Shown here in pieces: positions 1-7,120 of a DNA stretch of 16,171 bases. The position numbers and the translations under genes were made by a program. Source of the stretch: DASZMJ01 sp035551935 (GTDB lineage: Bacteria; Planctomycetota; Planctomycetia; Isosphaerales; Isosphaeraceae); NCBI GenBank assembly GCA_035551935.1, contig DASZMJ010000279.1, forward strand, positions 1 to 16,171, written 5' to 3'. How positions within the stretch are numbered: the stretch's first letter is position 1; every line of letters begins with the position of its first letter. Below the pieces are notes generated by a model. The model had not been told where the DNA came from, did no database searches, and worked only from the letters and a program-made list of their open reading frames with translations.

Positions 1-1961
1 CCGAGGCCGCGGAGGCCGACGATCGCCTGGATCCGGACCCGCGCATCGGCATCGTCGACCGCCGTCCTCAGGGCCGAGGACACGACGGCCATCCCCTCCG
101 GCTCCCACGGCTCGGTCTTCGCCGGGAGGTCGCCCACGAGCGGGTTGGTGCCGTACCAGCGCCCCGACCAGGCCGGATACCGCCGCGCCAGGCCGCCGAG
201 CGTCGCCACCATCCGCGCCCGGAACTTCGGGTCCTCGGTCCGCGGGATCGCGTCGGCCAGGGCCTCGACGACGGGGATGGTCCAGTTCTCGTCGCAGAGC
301 TTCAGGGCCCCTTCGCGACGGTCGTCGTCGAGGAGCGCGGCCGAGAGGGCGATCTTGCTCAGGACGCCAACGGACCGGAGGGCCCGCCGGATCGACCAGG
401 CGGCGAACTCGTCGGGCTCGCTGAGAACCCCGAGCAAGGCATCCGCCACGCCCGGCCCGCCGATCCGTCCCAGGGCGATGGCCGCCTCGCGGCGGACCCT
501 GGCCTCGCGATGGCGGAGGCTCGGGATGATGTGGCGAGCGGCGGTAGTATCGCGACGGATGCCGCAGCTCCGGATCGCCTGGAGCCGGACGTCCGGGTCC
601 TCATCGGCGACGAGCCAACGGAGCATGGTGCGGTCCGTCGGTTCCGGGATCTCACTCAGCGCCCAGATCGCGTGGAGCCGGCCGGCCCGGGGATCGACGA
701 CCCGGAGCCGGGCGTTCAGGGCCTCGACGGCCTTGGCCCTCGTGAGGGCCCGCTGGGCGGAAAGCCGAACACTCCGCGCCGGATGGTCGAGGGCACGGAT
801 CAGGCTCGCGACATCCGTCTCGGTCGGTCGCGGCGCGGGCTTGGCCGCATCCGCACCAACATACGACAGCCGATAGAGCCGCCCCGTCTTCGGCCCGGCG
901 GCGAGCCAGCCGTTGAAGCCCCAGTCGACCACATAGAGGCTCGCTCCGTCGGCCGAGGGGGCGAGGGTGAACGGCCGGAAGTCGGAGACGTCGCCTTTGT
1001 CCATGAAGGGCTCGCTCGACGCGACCCGGAAGGTGCCGCCGTTGCGTTCGAGGACGTAGCGGGTGATCGTCTGCCGGCCCCAGTCGCAGAAGAAGAAGTT
1101 CCCCCGATAGCGCGGGGGCAACCCGTCCTCGTTGTAGCAGATGCCCTGCGTGCCCGAGCCGCCGATCTGGCCGTTGAGGATCGGCAGGGCACGCTCGGGG
1201 TGGTCGAGGAACTGGTACGGATAGCCGTAGTGGCCGCCGACGATGTGGTGGGTGAGGCTGTTCGGCCACTGCTTGCTGTCGTCGTCGTTGCCGTAGGTGA
1301 AGACCTCGTCCGTCGCCGACAATGCCACCGAGAGCGGGTTGCGCTCGCCGGTCGAGACGACCTCCAGGCCGGTACCGTCGGGCCGGATGCGGATCACGCC
1401 GCCGCCGAAGAGCTGGATCGTCGTCCCGTCGCGGCCCACGCCTTTGGGAATCCCCTTGTCGCCGACCGAGATGTACAGGAAACCGTCCATCCCCAGGCGG
1501 ATGCCCGAGGCGATGTGGTCGTTCAGGCCGTTGAAGCCGGGGAGTGACGGGCCGAGGCCGGTCATGAGGTCGACCCGGCGATCGGCCTTGCCGTCGCCGT
1601 CGGTGTCGCGGAAGGCCGACAGAAAGGGCGCGTGGACGACGATCAGGGCGTCGTCCACCCACTCCAGGCCCATCACCGCCCAGAGCCCCTCGGCGAACGG
1701 GGTGACCTTGCCGTCCTTGATCCGGACGACCGAGTCGATCGGCCTCGTCGGCGGCCCGGGCATGTCCATCGGGTCCTGGCCGAGATAGAGCGAGCCGTCC
1801 GGGCCGGCGACCAACGCCGTCGGATACAGGATCGCCGGCGCCTTCGCGACGAGCTCGACCTTCCAACCCTCCGGCACCTTCGGCAACGCTTCGCCACCGG
1901 CCGCCGAGAGGGGGGCGAGCGAGGCCAGGAGCAGGACGACGGGCGCGCGCTTCGGTCGCAT
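1..1961 (-). CDS. PVC-type propeller/HEAT-repeat dehydrogenase, 3' end outside window
   Basis: This is an open frame of 653 visible codons running off the left edge. Residues 1-21 form a signal peptide (basic start, then a VVLLLASLAPLSAA-type core), so the protein is exported. Residues about 25-365 resemble the soluble glucose/sorbosone dehydrogenase (NHL-like beta-propeller) domain of planctomycete 'membrane-bound dehydrogenase' proteins. Recognisable pieces are DGSLYLGQD, FRDTDGDGKAD, GFNGLNDHIASG, FTYGNDDD, HHIVGGHYGYPYQF and VDWGFNGWL. From about residue 385 the chain becomes helical HEAT-like repeats (HPARSVRLSAQRAL, DEDPDVRLQAIRS, REARVRREAAIALGRIG). Family members often end in a c-type cytochrome domain with CxxCH; that part would lie outside the window, so heme binding is not shown here. 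The start at 1961 is chosen because the signal peptide begins there. The substrate is unknown; sugar or alcohol oxidation is only a family-level guess. Confidence 0.85.
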   Translation of the reverse strand, partial: MRPKRAPVVLLLASLAPLSAAGGEALPKVPEGWKVELVAKAPAILYPTALVAGPDGSLYLGQDPMDMPGPPTRPIDSVVRIKDGKVTPFAEGLWAVMGLEWVDDALIVVHAPFLSAFRDTDGDGKADRRVDLMTGLGPSLPGFNGLNDHIASGIRLGMDGFLYISVGDKGIPKGVGRDGTTIQLFGGGVIRIRPDGTGLEVVSTGERNPLSVALSATDEVFTYGNDDDSKQWPNSLTHHIVGGHYGYPYQFLDHPERALPILNGQIGGSGTQGICYNEDGLPPRYRGNFFFCDWGRQTITRYVLERNGGTFRVASSEPFMDKGDVSDFRPFTLAPSADGASLYVVDWGFNGWLAAGPKTGRLYRLSYVGADAAKPAPRPTETDVASLIRALDHPARSVRLSAQRALTRAKAVEALNARLRVVDPRAGRLHAIWALSEIPEPTDRTMLRWLVADEDPDVRLQAIRSCGIRRDTTAARHIIPSLRHREARVRREAAIALGRIGGPGVADALLGVLSEPDEFAAWSIRRALRSVGVLSKIALSAALLDDDRREGALKLCDENWTIPVVEALADAIPRTEDPKFRARMVATLGGLARRYPAWSGRWYGTNPLVGDLPAKTEPWEPEGMAVVSSALRTAVDDADARVRIQAIVGLRGL

Positions 1962-2027
1962 GGGGATACGTCCCTGTGTCATGTCGGACGGTTCCCGACC
2001 GCTCGGGCGGTCGTGCAAGGGGGCCGG

Positions 2028-2056
2028 ATTGTACTCGAACCCCCGGCACTCCTCAA
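2028..2056 (-). promoter_or_regulatory. Putative sigma70-type promoter of the propeller/HEAT gene
   Basis: Read on the minus strand: TTGAGG (2056-2051), a 17-nt spacer, then TACAAT (2033-2028). Transcription would start about 60 nt before the ATG at 1961. Matches are 4/6 and 5/6 to the consensus with ideal spacing. It is predicted from sequence only. Confidence 0.5.
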
Positions 2057-2126
2057 TGCGAGGCGCGGCGGCGTTGTGAACCGAAGTGGTCCGTCGGTTC
2101 GTTCCGAGAGGAGGGTGGCCGGTTCG

Positions 2127-2215
2127 GGACCCGGCGAGCGGGGGGCGTGAGCCCCCTGTCCAACCGCCGAGCGGAGAACGGACAGGGGGGCTCACGCCCC
2201 CCGCTCGCCGGGTCC
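2127..2215. repeat. Long near-perfect inverted repeat
   Basis: The left arm is 2127-2160 and the right arm 2181-2215. They are complementary over 34 bp with a single extra base in a C/G run on the right arm. The spacer is 20 nt. The arms begin GGACCCGGCGAGCGGGGGGC. There is no T-tract, so a simple intrinsic terminator is unlikely; a REP/MITE-like element is more plausible. Confidence 0.85.
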
Positions 2216-2290
2216 TGATCGCAGGCCGCTCCCGGCCGGAATTGGGTTCGTTTTGTGCCCCGGCGGGGCCGGAATTGGATTCGTTTTGCT

Positions 2291-2404
2291 CTGAAAATGT
2301 CCCCGGCGGTGGGTGGCACGCCCTGCAAGCTACCAGGCGGCCGACCGGACCTTCGGCCGGACCGACTGAAAATGCCCCCGACGGTGGGTGGCACGCCCTG
2401 CAAG
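2291..2404 (+). repeat. Two direct copies of a ~39-nt repeat containing GGTGGCACGCCCTGCAAG
   Basis: Both copies run CTGAAAATG, then a C-rich stretch, then GGTGGGTGGCACGCCCTGCAAG, at 2291-2329 and 2366-2404. The core word GGGTGGCACGCCCTGCAAG occurs at 2311-2329, 2386-2404 and 2863-2881. Its inverse occurs at about 2433-2451 (one mismatch) and 3042-3060. It behaves as a dispersed intergenic repeat. Confidence 0.8.
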
Positions 2405-2503
2405 GGCGTGGTCCCCGAGCCCGGACCACGCCCTTCCAGGGCGTGCCACCCAGTTTCCTTGGGTCGGGTGAGACGATGGATCGTCTCATGAACGGTTCGG
2501 CGG
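2396..2503. repeat. Composite hairpin repeat, copy 1 (108 nt)
   Basis: A long hairpin has arms 2386-2414 and 2423-2451 (29 nt each, one mismatch, 8-nt loop), the left arm beginning 10 nt before this unit. A second perfect hairpin follows at 2470-2487 (GAGACGAT, GG, ATCGTCTC), then CATGAACGGTTCGG. The same order of parts in the same total length recurs at 3006-3113. Confidence 0.8.
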
Positions 2504-2769
2504 CGGATGCCCCGGCTTCGGTTCGTTTCACGCCGACACAGGACGTCGATAGTCCTTGCCCAGATCCACCAGTGCCCCGTTCGCTTCGTTTCGAAACGGC
2601 GCCCGATGCCCGCACGGCTTCACCAGACTTCCCAATGCCCCGTTCGGTTCGTTCTGGATGGCGACGGGCCGGGTACCGGAAGCTCCTGGCCGGCACTCCG
2701 TCGGTTCGTTCCGCGCCCGACCCGGACCCGCACCTCGGAAGCTCGGAGGCTGTCCCCGTCCGCGTCCGC

Positions 2770-2860
2770 GAAGTGGGTTCGTTTCGCGCCGCGACGCCGG
2801 CCGAAGTGGGTTCGTTTCGCGCCGCGACGCCGACCGAAAGTGGGTTCGTTTCGCGCGGCG
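2770..2860 (+). repeat. 33-nt tandem repeat built on GTGGGTTCGTTTCGCG
   Basis: Unit 1 is 2770-2802 and unit 2 is 2803-2835, identical except for one base. A third, partial unit starts at 2836 with one inserted A. Looser single copies of GTTCGTT(T/C) occur near 2095, 2246, 2280, 2519, 2649 and 2703. On the opposite strand the words read as KRTHF/NEPT-like peptides, which explains the odd conceptual ORFs here. Confidence 0.8.
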
Positions 2861-2903
2861 GTGGGTGGCACGCCCTGCAAGCAGGGCAAACGCATCTAAT
2901 TCA

Positions 2904-2983
2904 CAAATCCTTGTCTGCAAAGAACTTGCGACTAGTTGAATTCCGTGCACTAGATTGCAAATCCTTGCAGGACAAGGATTTGC
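2904..2983. repeat. Low-GC pocket with CAAATCCTTG repeats and a hairpin
   Basis: CAAATCCTTG occurs at 2904-2913 and 2958-2967. The second copy forms an 11-bp perfect hairpin, GCAAATCCTTG (2957-2967) with CAAGGATTTGC (2973-2983), around a 5-nt loop. Base composition is clearly more AT-rich than the flanks, as if a foreign segment sits inside the repeat island. Confidence 0.65.
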
Positions 2984-3005
2984 GAAACACGTGCGTTCGC
3001 CCTGG

Positions 3006-3113
3006 CCCTGCAAGGGCGTGGTCTGCGGGCCCGACCACGCCCTTGCAGGGCGTGCCACCCCGCGTTCATGAGGTAGCGAGTGACCGAGAATGGTCTCATG
3101 CATTGTTCGGAGG
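3006..3113. repeat. Composite hairpin repeat, copy 2 (108 nt)
   Basis: A perfect 18-bp hairpin has arms 3006-3023 and 3033-3050 and a 9-nt loop. The inverse GGCGTGCCACCC word follows, then a degenerate GAG..ATGGTCTCATG element and TTGTTCGGAGG. Order and overall length equal those of the copy at 2396-2503, but the linkers have diverged. Confidence 0.75.
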
Positions 3114-3277
3114 GTCATGGGAGCCCATTCGGGGTCGTCGTCGCGCGCAGTCCGCCCCTCCCGCGAGGGACGCTATCCCTAGAGTTGGAATCCGTCGCAA
3201 GAACCGGCGGGAATTCCGAAAGGATTCTTGGTGGGCCTGGATGGGACCGATGGGATCAGGCGTGGGTGGAGAACTCC

Positions 3278-3769
3278 ATGTTGGAATTCCTGCGTGAACT
3301 ACTCGGGCACAGCGAATGGGCCGATGCGGCGTTCTTCCAGGCGTGGGGGGCGTCGCCGGCCAGGGAGAACGAGGAGCTTCGCAGGCGCGTGGACCACATC
3401 ATCACGGTGCAGCGGGCCTTCCTCTCGATCCTGGGAGGGGGGCAACCGTTGTGGCCGTCGGATGGGCCGCCGCCGGGCTTCGAGGAGCTGAAGACGCGTT
3501 CCGAGGAGGCCCATCGCGGTTTGCGCACATTCGCGGCGGGGCTGGATCCCGAGGCGATCGCGCGGACGGTCCGGCTCCCGTGGTTCCCCGAGCCGCCGTG
3601 CGTCCTCACGGTGGCCGAGGGATTGGTCCAGGTCGCGTTGCATACCCAGCACCACCGCGGGCAGTGCATGACGCGGCTGAAGGACTTCGGCGGCGCCCCG
3701 GTCAACGTGGACTGGGTGATCTGGATCTGGCAAGGGAAGCCGACCAACGCTTCGCAGGGTTCGGCTTGA
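3278..3769 (+). CDS. DinB-like four-helix metalloprotein
   Basis: A 163-residue protein matching the usual length of the DinB/YfiT-like family, whose members are four-helix bundles with a three-histidine metal site. Some are thiol-dependent S-transferases and many are uncharacterised, stress-related proteins. The expected ligands are visible: H40 in RRRVDHIITVQRAFLSIL and the strongly conserved HTQHHRGQ block (H122, H125, H126) before the last helix. The N-terminus LLGHSEWADAAFF also fits helix 1. The reading frame is open upstream of 3278, but that part only translates non-coding sequence; the ATG at 3278 follows a GGTGGAG stretch and begins exactly where family similarity begins. It is a stand-alone gene between the repeat island and the hydrolase gene. 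The specific reaction is not predictable. Confidence 0.8.
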   Translation: MLEFLRELLGHSEWADAAFFQAWGASPARENEELRRRVDHIITVQRAFLSILGGGQPLWPSDGPPPGFEELKTRSEEAHRGLRTFAAGLDPEAIARTVRLPWFPEPPCVLTVAEGLVQVALHTQHHRGQCMTRLKDFGGAPVNVDWVIWIWQGKPTNASQGSA

Positions 3770-3804
3770 CGAAACCCTCCAGTCTCACCAACCCTCTCCG
3801 ATGC

Positions 3805-3837
3805 GGCGATCCCCCTTGATTTTCCTCGGGGATCGCC
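3805..3837. promoter_or_regulatory. Hairpin overlapping the hydrolase promoter spacer
   Basis: GGCGATCCCC (3805-3814) pairs perfectly with GGGGATCGCC (3828-3837) around a 13-nt loop. The right arm lies between the putative -35 and -10 of the hydrolase promoter. It could be an operator, or a terminator of the DinB-like gene; the tract after it is only weakly T-rich. Confidence 0.45.
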
Positions 3838-3844
3838 CTATATC
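3816..3844 (+). promoter_or_regulatory. Putative promoter of the alpha/beta hydrolase gene
   Basis: TTGATT (3816-3821), a 17-nt spacer and TATATC (3839-3844) form a plausible sigma70-like promoter about 80 nt before the ATG at 3925. Prediction from sequence only. Confidence 0.4.
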
Positions 3845-3924
3845 TTCTGAGGACACCCCGAGGCATCGTCGAATCCGGGGGTGTCGTCAGCGAACGCCGT
3901 CGTCGCGGTTCGCGAGAGAGACCC

Positions 3925-5166
3925 ATGTTCCGATCGTCTTGGTCAAGGATGACCCTGGCGTGCGCGCTCGCCTGGGCGGGGCTGGGCGTCGTGCGCGCCG
4001 CTTCGGATGAGGCGAAGGGCACGGCCGACGCCCCGGCGGCCGGAACGCCCGCCCCGTTGTCGAAGGACGCGGTCGCGCCGGCCGAGGCCGGGGCGTTGCC
4101 ATCGCCGAGGCCGCGAACGGAGCCGGCGCCGTATCCGCACAAGTCGGTCTGGCGGCGGCATTACGGGACGGGGGCCCGGTCGTACTGGCTGTTCGAGCCG
4201 GCCGAGCCGAAGCCGGAGAAGGCGCCGGTCGTGGTCTTCCATCACGGCTGGATGGCGACCAACCCGGGGATCTACGGCGCCTGGATCGAGCACCTCGCCC
4301 GGAGCGGCAAGGTCGTCATCGCGCCGCGGTACCAGGCCGACTGGTCGACGCCGCCGGCCGAGTTCCTGGCCAACGCGATCGACGCGGTGCGCGACGCCCT
4401 CGACGTGCTCGAGACGGCGCCGGGGCATGTCCGGCCGGACCGGACGCGGTTCGCCCTGGTCGGCCACTCGGCCGGAGGGAACCTGTCGGTCCTGATGGCG
4501 GCGGTCGCGGCCGAGAACCGCCTGCCGGTCGCGAAGGCGGTCGTGGCCGTCATGCCCGGCGAGGTCCAGTTCCTGCCCGGGCCGAGCCTGGCCAAGCTGG
4601 CGCCGAGCACGTTGTTGGCCGTCGTCGCGGCCGAGCATGACTGGGTCGTCGGCGACGGCCGGGCCCGGCAGATCTTCGCCGAGGCCACCTCGATCCCGGC
4701 CGACCGCAAGTGCTTCGTCCTCTACCGGACCGACCGGCACGGCTCGCCCCCGGTCGTCGCCGACCACATCGCGGCGACCGCCGCGCTGGTCGAGTACGAC
4801 ACGGGCGAGGGGCCGTTGCGGACGTTCCAGATGGCGAAGGCGCAGACCAACGCCCTCGACAAGCTGGGGCTCTGGCGGCTGGCCGACCTGACGATCGCCG
4901 CGGGGTTCGCGGGCCTGAGCCTCGACGCGGCGACGTGTCGCGGCGAGCTCGTGCGCGACCTCGGGACCTGGAGCGACGGCCGGCCGATCCTCCAGCCGGT
5001 CGTCGGCGGCGACCTCGGCGCGATCCCCCGCGTCGTCCTGCCCAACGGCCTCCGGGTCGTCAACCGGACGGCGTTCCTGCCACCCCCGCCGCCCGCGGAG
5101 CCGGCCGCCGCGCCGAAGGGTCGGCCCGACGTCGAGGTCCGGCGCGTCTCGACCGTCGTCCCGTGA
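3925..5166 (+). CDS. Secreted alpha/beta-fold hydrolase
   Basis: A 413-residue protein. Residues 1-26 form a signal peptide (MFRSSWSRMT, then a hydrophobic LACALAWAGLGVV core, cleavage near VRAAS). A low-complexity Ala/Pro-rich linker follows to about residue 70. The hydrolase domain spans about 85-295. The oxyanion region is FHHGW (105-109), the nucleophile elbow is GHSAGG with Ser182, the likely acid is Asp239 in AEHDW, and the likely histidine is His272 in DRHGSP. This is the full triad order of chlorophyllase/PAF-acetylhydrolase/dienelactone-hydrolase-like enzymes, so an esterase or lipase activity is expected; the substrate is unknown. After the domain comes an uncharacterised 110-residue C-terminal extension ending in a Pro-rich PPPPPAEPAAAPKG tail. 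The gene is convergent with the dehydrogenase gene, 3 nt away. Its upstream promoter overlaps a hairpin. Confidence 0.85.
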   Translation: MFRSSWSRMTLACALAWAGLGVVRAASDEAKGTADAPAAGTPAPLSKDAVAPAEAGALPSPRPRTEPAPYPHKSVWRRHYGTGARSYWLFEPAEPKPEKAPVVVFHHGWMATNPGIYGAWIEHLARSGKVVIAPRYQADWSTPPAEFLANAIDAVRDALDVLETAPGHVRPDRTRFALVGHSAGGNLSVLMAAVAAENRLPVAKAVVAVMPGEVQFLPGPSLAKLAPSTLLAVVAAEHDWVVGDGRARQIFAEATSIPADRKCFVLYRTDRHGSPPVVADHIAATAALVEYDTGEGPLRTFQMAKAQTNALDKLGLWRLADLTIAAGFAGLSLDAATCRGELVRDLGTWSDGRPILQPVVGGDLGAIPRVVLPNGLRVVNRTAFLPPPPPAEPAAAPKGRPDVEVRRVSTVVP

Positions 5167-5169
5167 GGC

Positions 5170-6204
5170 TCAGGCCGGGGTCGAAAGCCGACGGGAGACC
5201 TCGGCGGCGACGGCGGCGGTGAAGGACTCGGTCGACTCCTGGCCGCCGAGGTCGCGGGTGCGGATGCCCTGGCGAAGTTGGTCGAGGGTGGCGTTCTTGA
5301 CCGCCTGGGCGACGGCGATCTCGCCGATCTGGTAGAGCAGCATCGTCAACGCGAGGAAGATGGCCGTCGGGTTGGCCAGGCCCTTGCCGGCGATGTCGGG
5401 CGCCGTGCCGTGCGCGGCGTCGAACAGCGCGACGCGGACGACCGCCGAGGGGTCGAATGCCAGGTTCGCGCTGGCGCCGATGCCGAGCGAGCCGGCGAGG
5501 CCGCAGGCCATGTCGGAGAGGAAGTCGCCGTACTCGTTCAAGACGAGCACGACCTGGAACTTCTCCGGCGCCATGATGATCTTGCCGAGCAAGGCGTCGA
5601 ACAGCTCGATGCCGTGCGGGACCTCGGGGTACTGCCTCGCGACCTCGTCGGCGACGCGCTCGAAGAGGCCGTCGGTGGCCTTCTGGATCGTGTACTTCGA
5701 GGCGCTGGTGACGCGCTTGCCGGTCTTGCGGGCGAGGCTGAACGCATAACGCGCCGCCTCGCGCACGGGCCCCCGCTCGACGATCCGGAGGCTGACGGCG
5801 CCGTCCTCGCCGATGGGGCGGCCGGGGTCGTCGTAGGTGCCGCCGGTGGCGATCCGGATGATGTCGAGGTCGAGCTCGCGGCGGAAGTTCGTGGGCACGC
5901 CGGGGATCGTGTAGACGGGCCGGTGGATGACGGAGAGGCCGAGCCGGCGGCGGAGGACGGCGTTGGGGCTCTCCTCGGCGGTGATCGTCGGATACTTCAG
6001 CGCGACCGTGTTGGCGTTGATCGAGGCGACGGCCTCGTCGAAGACCCTGTCCTTGCGGGCGCGACGACTCTCGAGCGAGAAGTCGACCGGCTCGAAATCG
6101 AGGTGGATCGACAATGCGTCCGCGAGCGTGTGGACCGCCCGGGAGAGCTCGGGGCCGATGCCGTCGCCGAGCAGTTCCGTGACCTTGTACGACGGTCGCG
6201 ACAT
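5170..6204 (-). CDS. Isocitrate/isopropylmalate dehydrogenase family protein, isocitrate-like
   Basis: A 344-residue NAD(P)-dependent beta-decarboxylating dehydrogenase, near the length of short NAD-type enzymes. Seen: N-terminal LLGDGIGPE; substrate loop S79-P-N81...R85...R95, with the same spacing as S113/N115/R119/R129 of E. coli isocitrate dehydrogenase and unlike isopropylmalate dehydrogenase, which lacks the S-x-N pair; a lysine segment SASKYTIQKATDGLF; metal-binding D203, D227 and D231 (NEYGDFLSDM); and the nucleotide loop HGTAPDIAGKGLANP (265-279). The usual REN(T/S)E segment is replaced by IIRIATGGTYDDPG, so the family call is firm but the exact substrate is not. The start at 6204 is chosen because the GDGIGPE motif follows closely. 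The frame runs open for a further 550 nt upstream, but that part overlaps the next gene and is not coding. It has its own divergent promoter. Confidence 0.85.
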   Translation of the reverse strand: MSRPSYKVTELLGDGIGPELSRAVHTLADALSIHLDFEPVDFSLESRRARKDRVFDEAVASINANTVALKYPTITAEESPNAVLRRRLGLSVIHRPVYTIPGVPTNFRRELDLDIIRIATGGTYDDPGRPIGEDGAVSLRIVERGPVREAARYAFSLARKTGKRVTSASKYTIQKATDGLFERVADEVARQYPEVPHGIELFDALLGKIIMAPEKFQVVLVLNEYGDFLSDMACGLAGSLGIGASANLAFDPSAVVRVALFDAAHGTAPDIAGKGLANPTAIFLALTMLLYQIGEIAVAQAVKNATLDQLRQGIRTRDLGGQESTESFTAAVAAEVSRRLSTPA

Positions 6205-6273
6205 CCGGCCCGCCCCTCCACGATCCTCCGAGCACGTCCCCGCCCGGTCGTGTCGGCCGGCGCGGCGGTGCCG

Positions 6274-6302
6274 ATTGTAAGGGGGGGCCGGGTCGCCGTC
6301 AA
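6274..6302 (-). promoter_or_regulatory. Putative strong promoter of the dehydrogenase gene
   Basis: Read on the minus strand: TTGACG (6302-6297), a 17-nt spacer, TACAAT (6279-6274). Each box matches the sigma70 consensus at 5 of 6 positions. Transcription would start about 60 nt before the ATG at 6204. Confidence 0.6.
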
Positions 6303-6355
6303 ACCGGACGATCGGGCCGAAAAGGCCGGCAAGGCGACGACTTCGGGACGGCCGC

Positions 6356-6385
6356 TTGGCATCGGCGGGCGACGGGGGGTATACT
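6356..6385 (+). promoter_or_regulatory. Putative promoter of the coiled-coil / oxidoreductase genes
   Basis: TTGGCA (6356-6361), an 18-nt spacer, then TATACT (6380-6385), giving a leader of about 80 nt before the ATG at 6473. It sits back to back with the dehydrogenase promoter in the same intergenic region. Confidence 0.5.
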
Positions 6386-6472
6386 GGTCGGGGTCTCCAC
6401 CTCGGATCCTCTCGTCCGCCCCGTCCGCCGTCCGGGCCGCCCCTTGCGTGCCCGATCGCCAGGAGCCGTCCG

Positions 6473-7093
6473 ATGTCCACCCTGGGCAAGGTCTTCATCG
6501 TCCTGACGACCCTTCTGCTGATGGTCTGGGCCGTGTTCCTGTCCGGCGTGGCCGAATACAACCGCAACTGGAGCCGCAAGGACGCCGAACAGCGACAGCT
6601 GCTCGACGGCGTCGCCGCCGGCAAGGACGCCGAGGGCAAGCCCGTCACCGCCGTCCCCAGCCTCGACCAGCAGTACCAGGACGCGCGCGACCTGGTGGCC
6701 GAGAAGAAGGACGCGTATGATAAAGAGTTGATGAAAAACGACCAGGAGCTCACCCTCCGGCGCGCGCGGATCGCCGACGGCCAGAAGGAGAACTCGGCGC
6801 TGATCGAGTCGCTCGAGCGCTACAAGATCGGCGTCGCGGCGGCCCAGTCCACCGAGGAGCAGGCCCGCGTCTCCCTGACCCAGCGCACGAAGGAGCGCGA
6901 CGACCTCCAGAAGAAGCTCGACGACACCCAGGCCGAGGTCGCCCGGGCGAAGGTCGAGCACGACCGCCTGCTCGCCCGACTGGAGGACCTGCGCAAGAGC
7001 TTCCGCGAGACCCTCGCCGAGAACCGGCGCCTGCTCAAGCAGTTCGCCGCCGCGTCCGATCGCCGGATCCACCAGGCCTCCAACGCCCGGTGA
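6473..7093 (+). CDS. Membrane-anchored coiled-coil protein, function unknown
   Basis: A 206-residue protein with one N-terminal transmembrane segment (about residues 5-27, GKVFIVLTTLLLMVWAVFLSG) and then an almost uninterrupted charged heptad-rich helix, with long runs of E, K, R, Q and D, to the C-terminus. The topology should be a single anchor with a long coiled coil on one side of the membrane. I do not recognise a named family. The start at 6473 has AGGAG 7 nt upstream; longer starts in the same frame would fall in the promoter and leader. The oxidoreductase gene follows 27 nt later on the same strand, so the two are probably co-transcribed, but nothing in the protein links them functionally. 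Confidence 0.8.
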   Translation: MSTLGKVFIVLTTLLLMVWAVFLSGVAEYNRNWSRKDAEQRQLLDGVAAGKDAEGKPVTAVPSLDQQYQDARDLVAEKKDAYDKELMKNDQELTLRRARIADGQKENSALIESLERYKIGVAAAQSTEEQARVSLTQRTKERDDLQKKLDDTQAEVARAKVEHDRLLARLEDLRKSFRETLAENRRLLKQFAAASDRRIHQASNAR

Positions 7094-7120
7094 TCGGGCG
7101 GGTCGTTCTGTGAGGTCGTC

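Larger units (their letters stand above)
1962..3277. repeat. Gene-free repeat island
   Basis: This 1.3-kb stretch has no credible gene. Open frames exist on both strands, but they merely translate repeats and show no family resemblance. It holds a 34/35-nt inverted repeat (2127-2215), several copies of a GGTGGCACGCCCTGCAAG word in both orientations, two 108-nt composite repeats (2396-2503 and 3006-3113), a scattered GTTCGTTTC word that becomes a 33-nt tandem repeat at 2770-2860, and a low-GC pocket near 2890-2995. The individual elements are listed separately. Confidence 0.8.

Noticed and set aside
510..1547. 345-codon plus-strand frame
   Set aside because: Antisense shadow of the dehydrogenase gene, caused by high GC; no family resemblance.
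652..2049. 465-codon minus-strand frame rich in Arg and Pro
   Set aside because: It is a frame-shifted shadow of the propeller/HEAT dehydrogenase; the true frame has a signal peptide and recognisable domains.
2770..2860. Possible CRISPR array from regular 33-nt repeats
   Set aside because: Units abut without spacers and there are only two and a half copies; no cas genes are present.
2086..3297. Long open frames over the repeat island on both strands
   Set aside because: They only translate intergenic repeats, as shown by repeated peptide words and the lack of any conserved domain or ribosome-binding site.
6205..6753. In-frame upstream extension of the dehydrogenase
   Set aside because: It overlaps the opposite-strand coiled-coil gene and its promoter, and the conserved GDGIGPE start motif begins just after the ATG at 6204.
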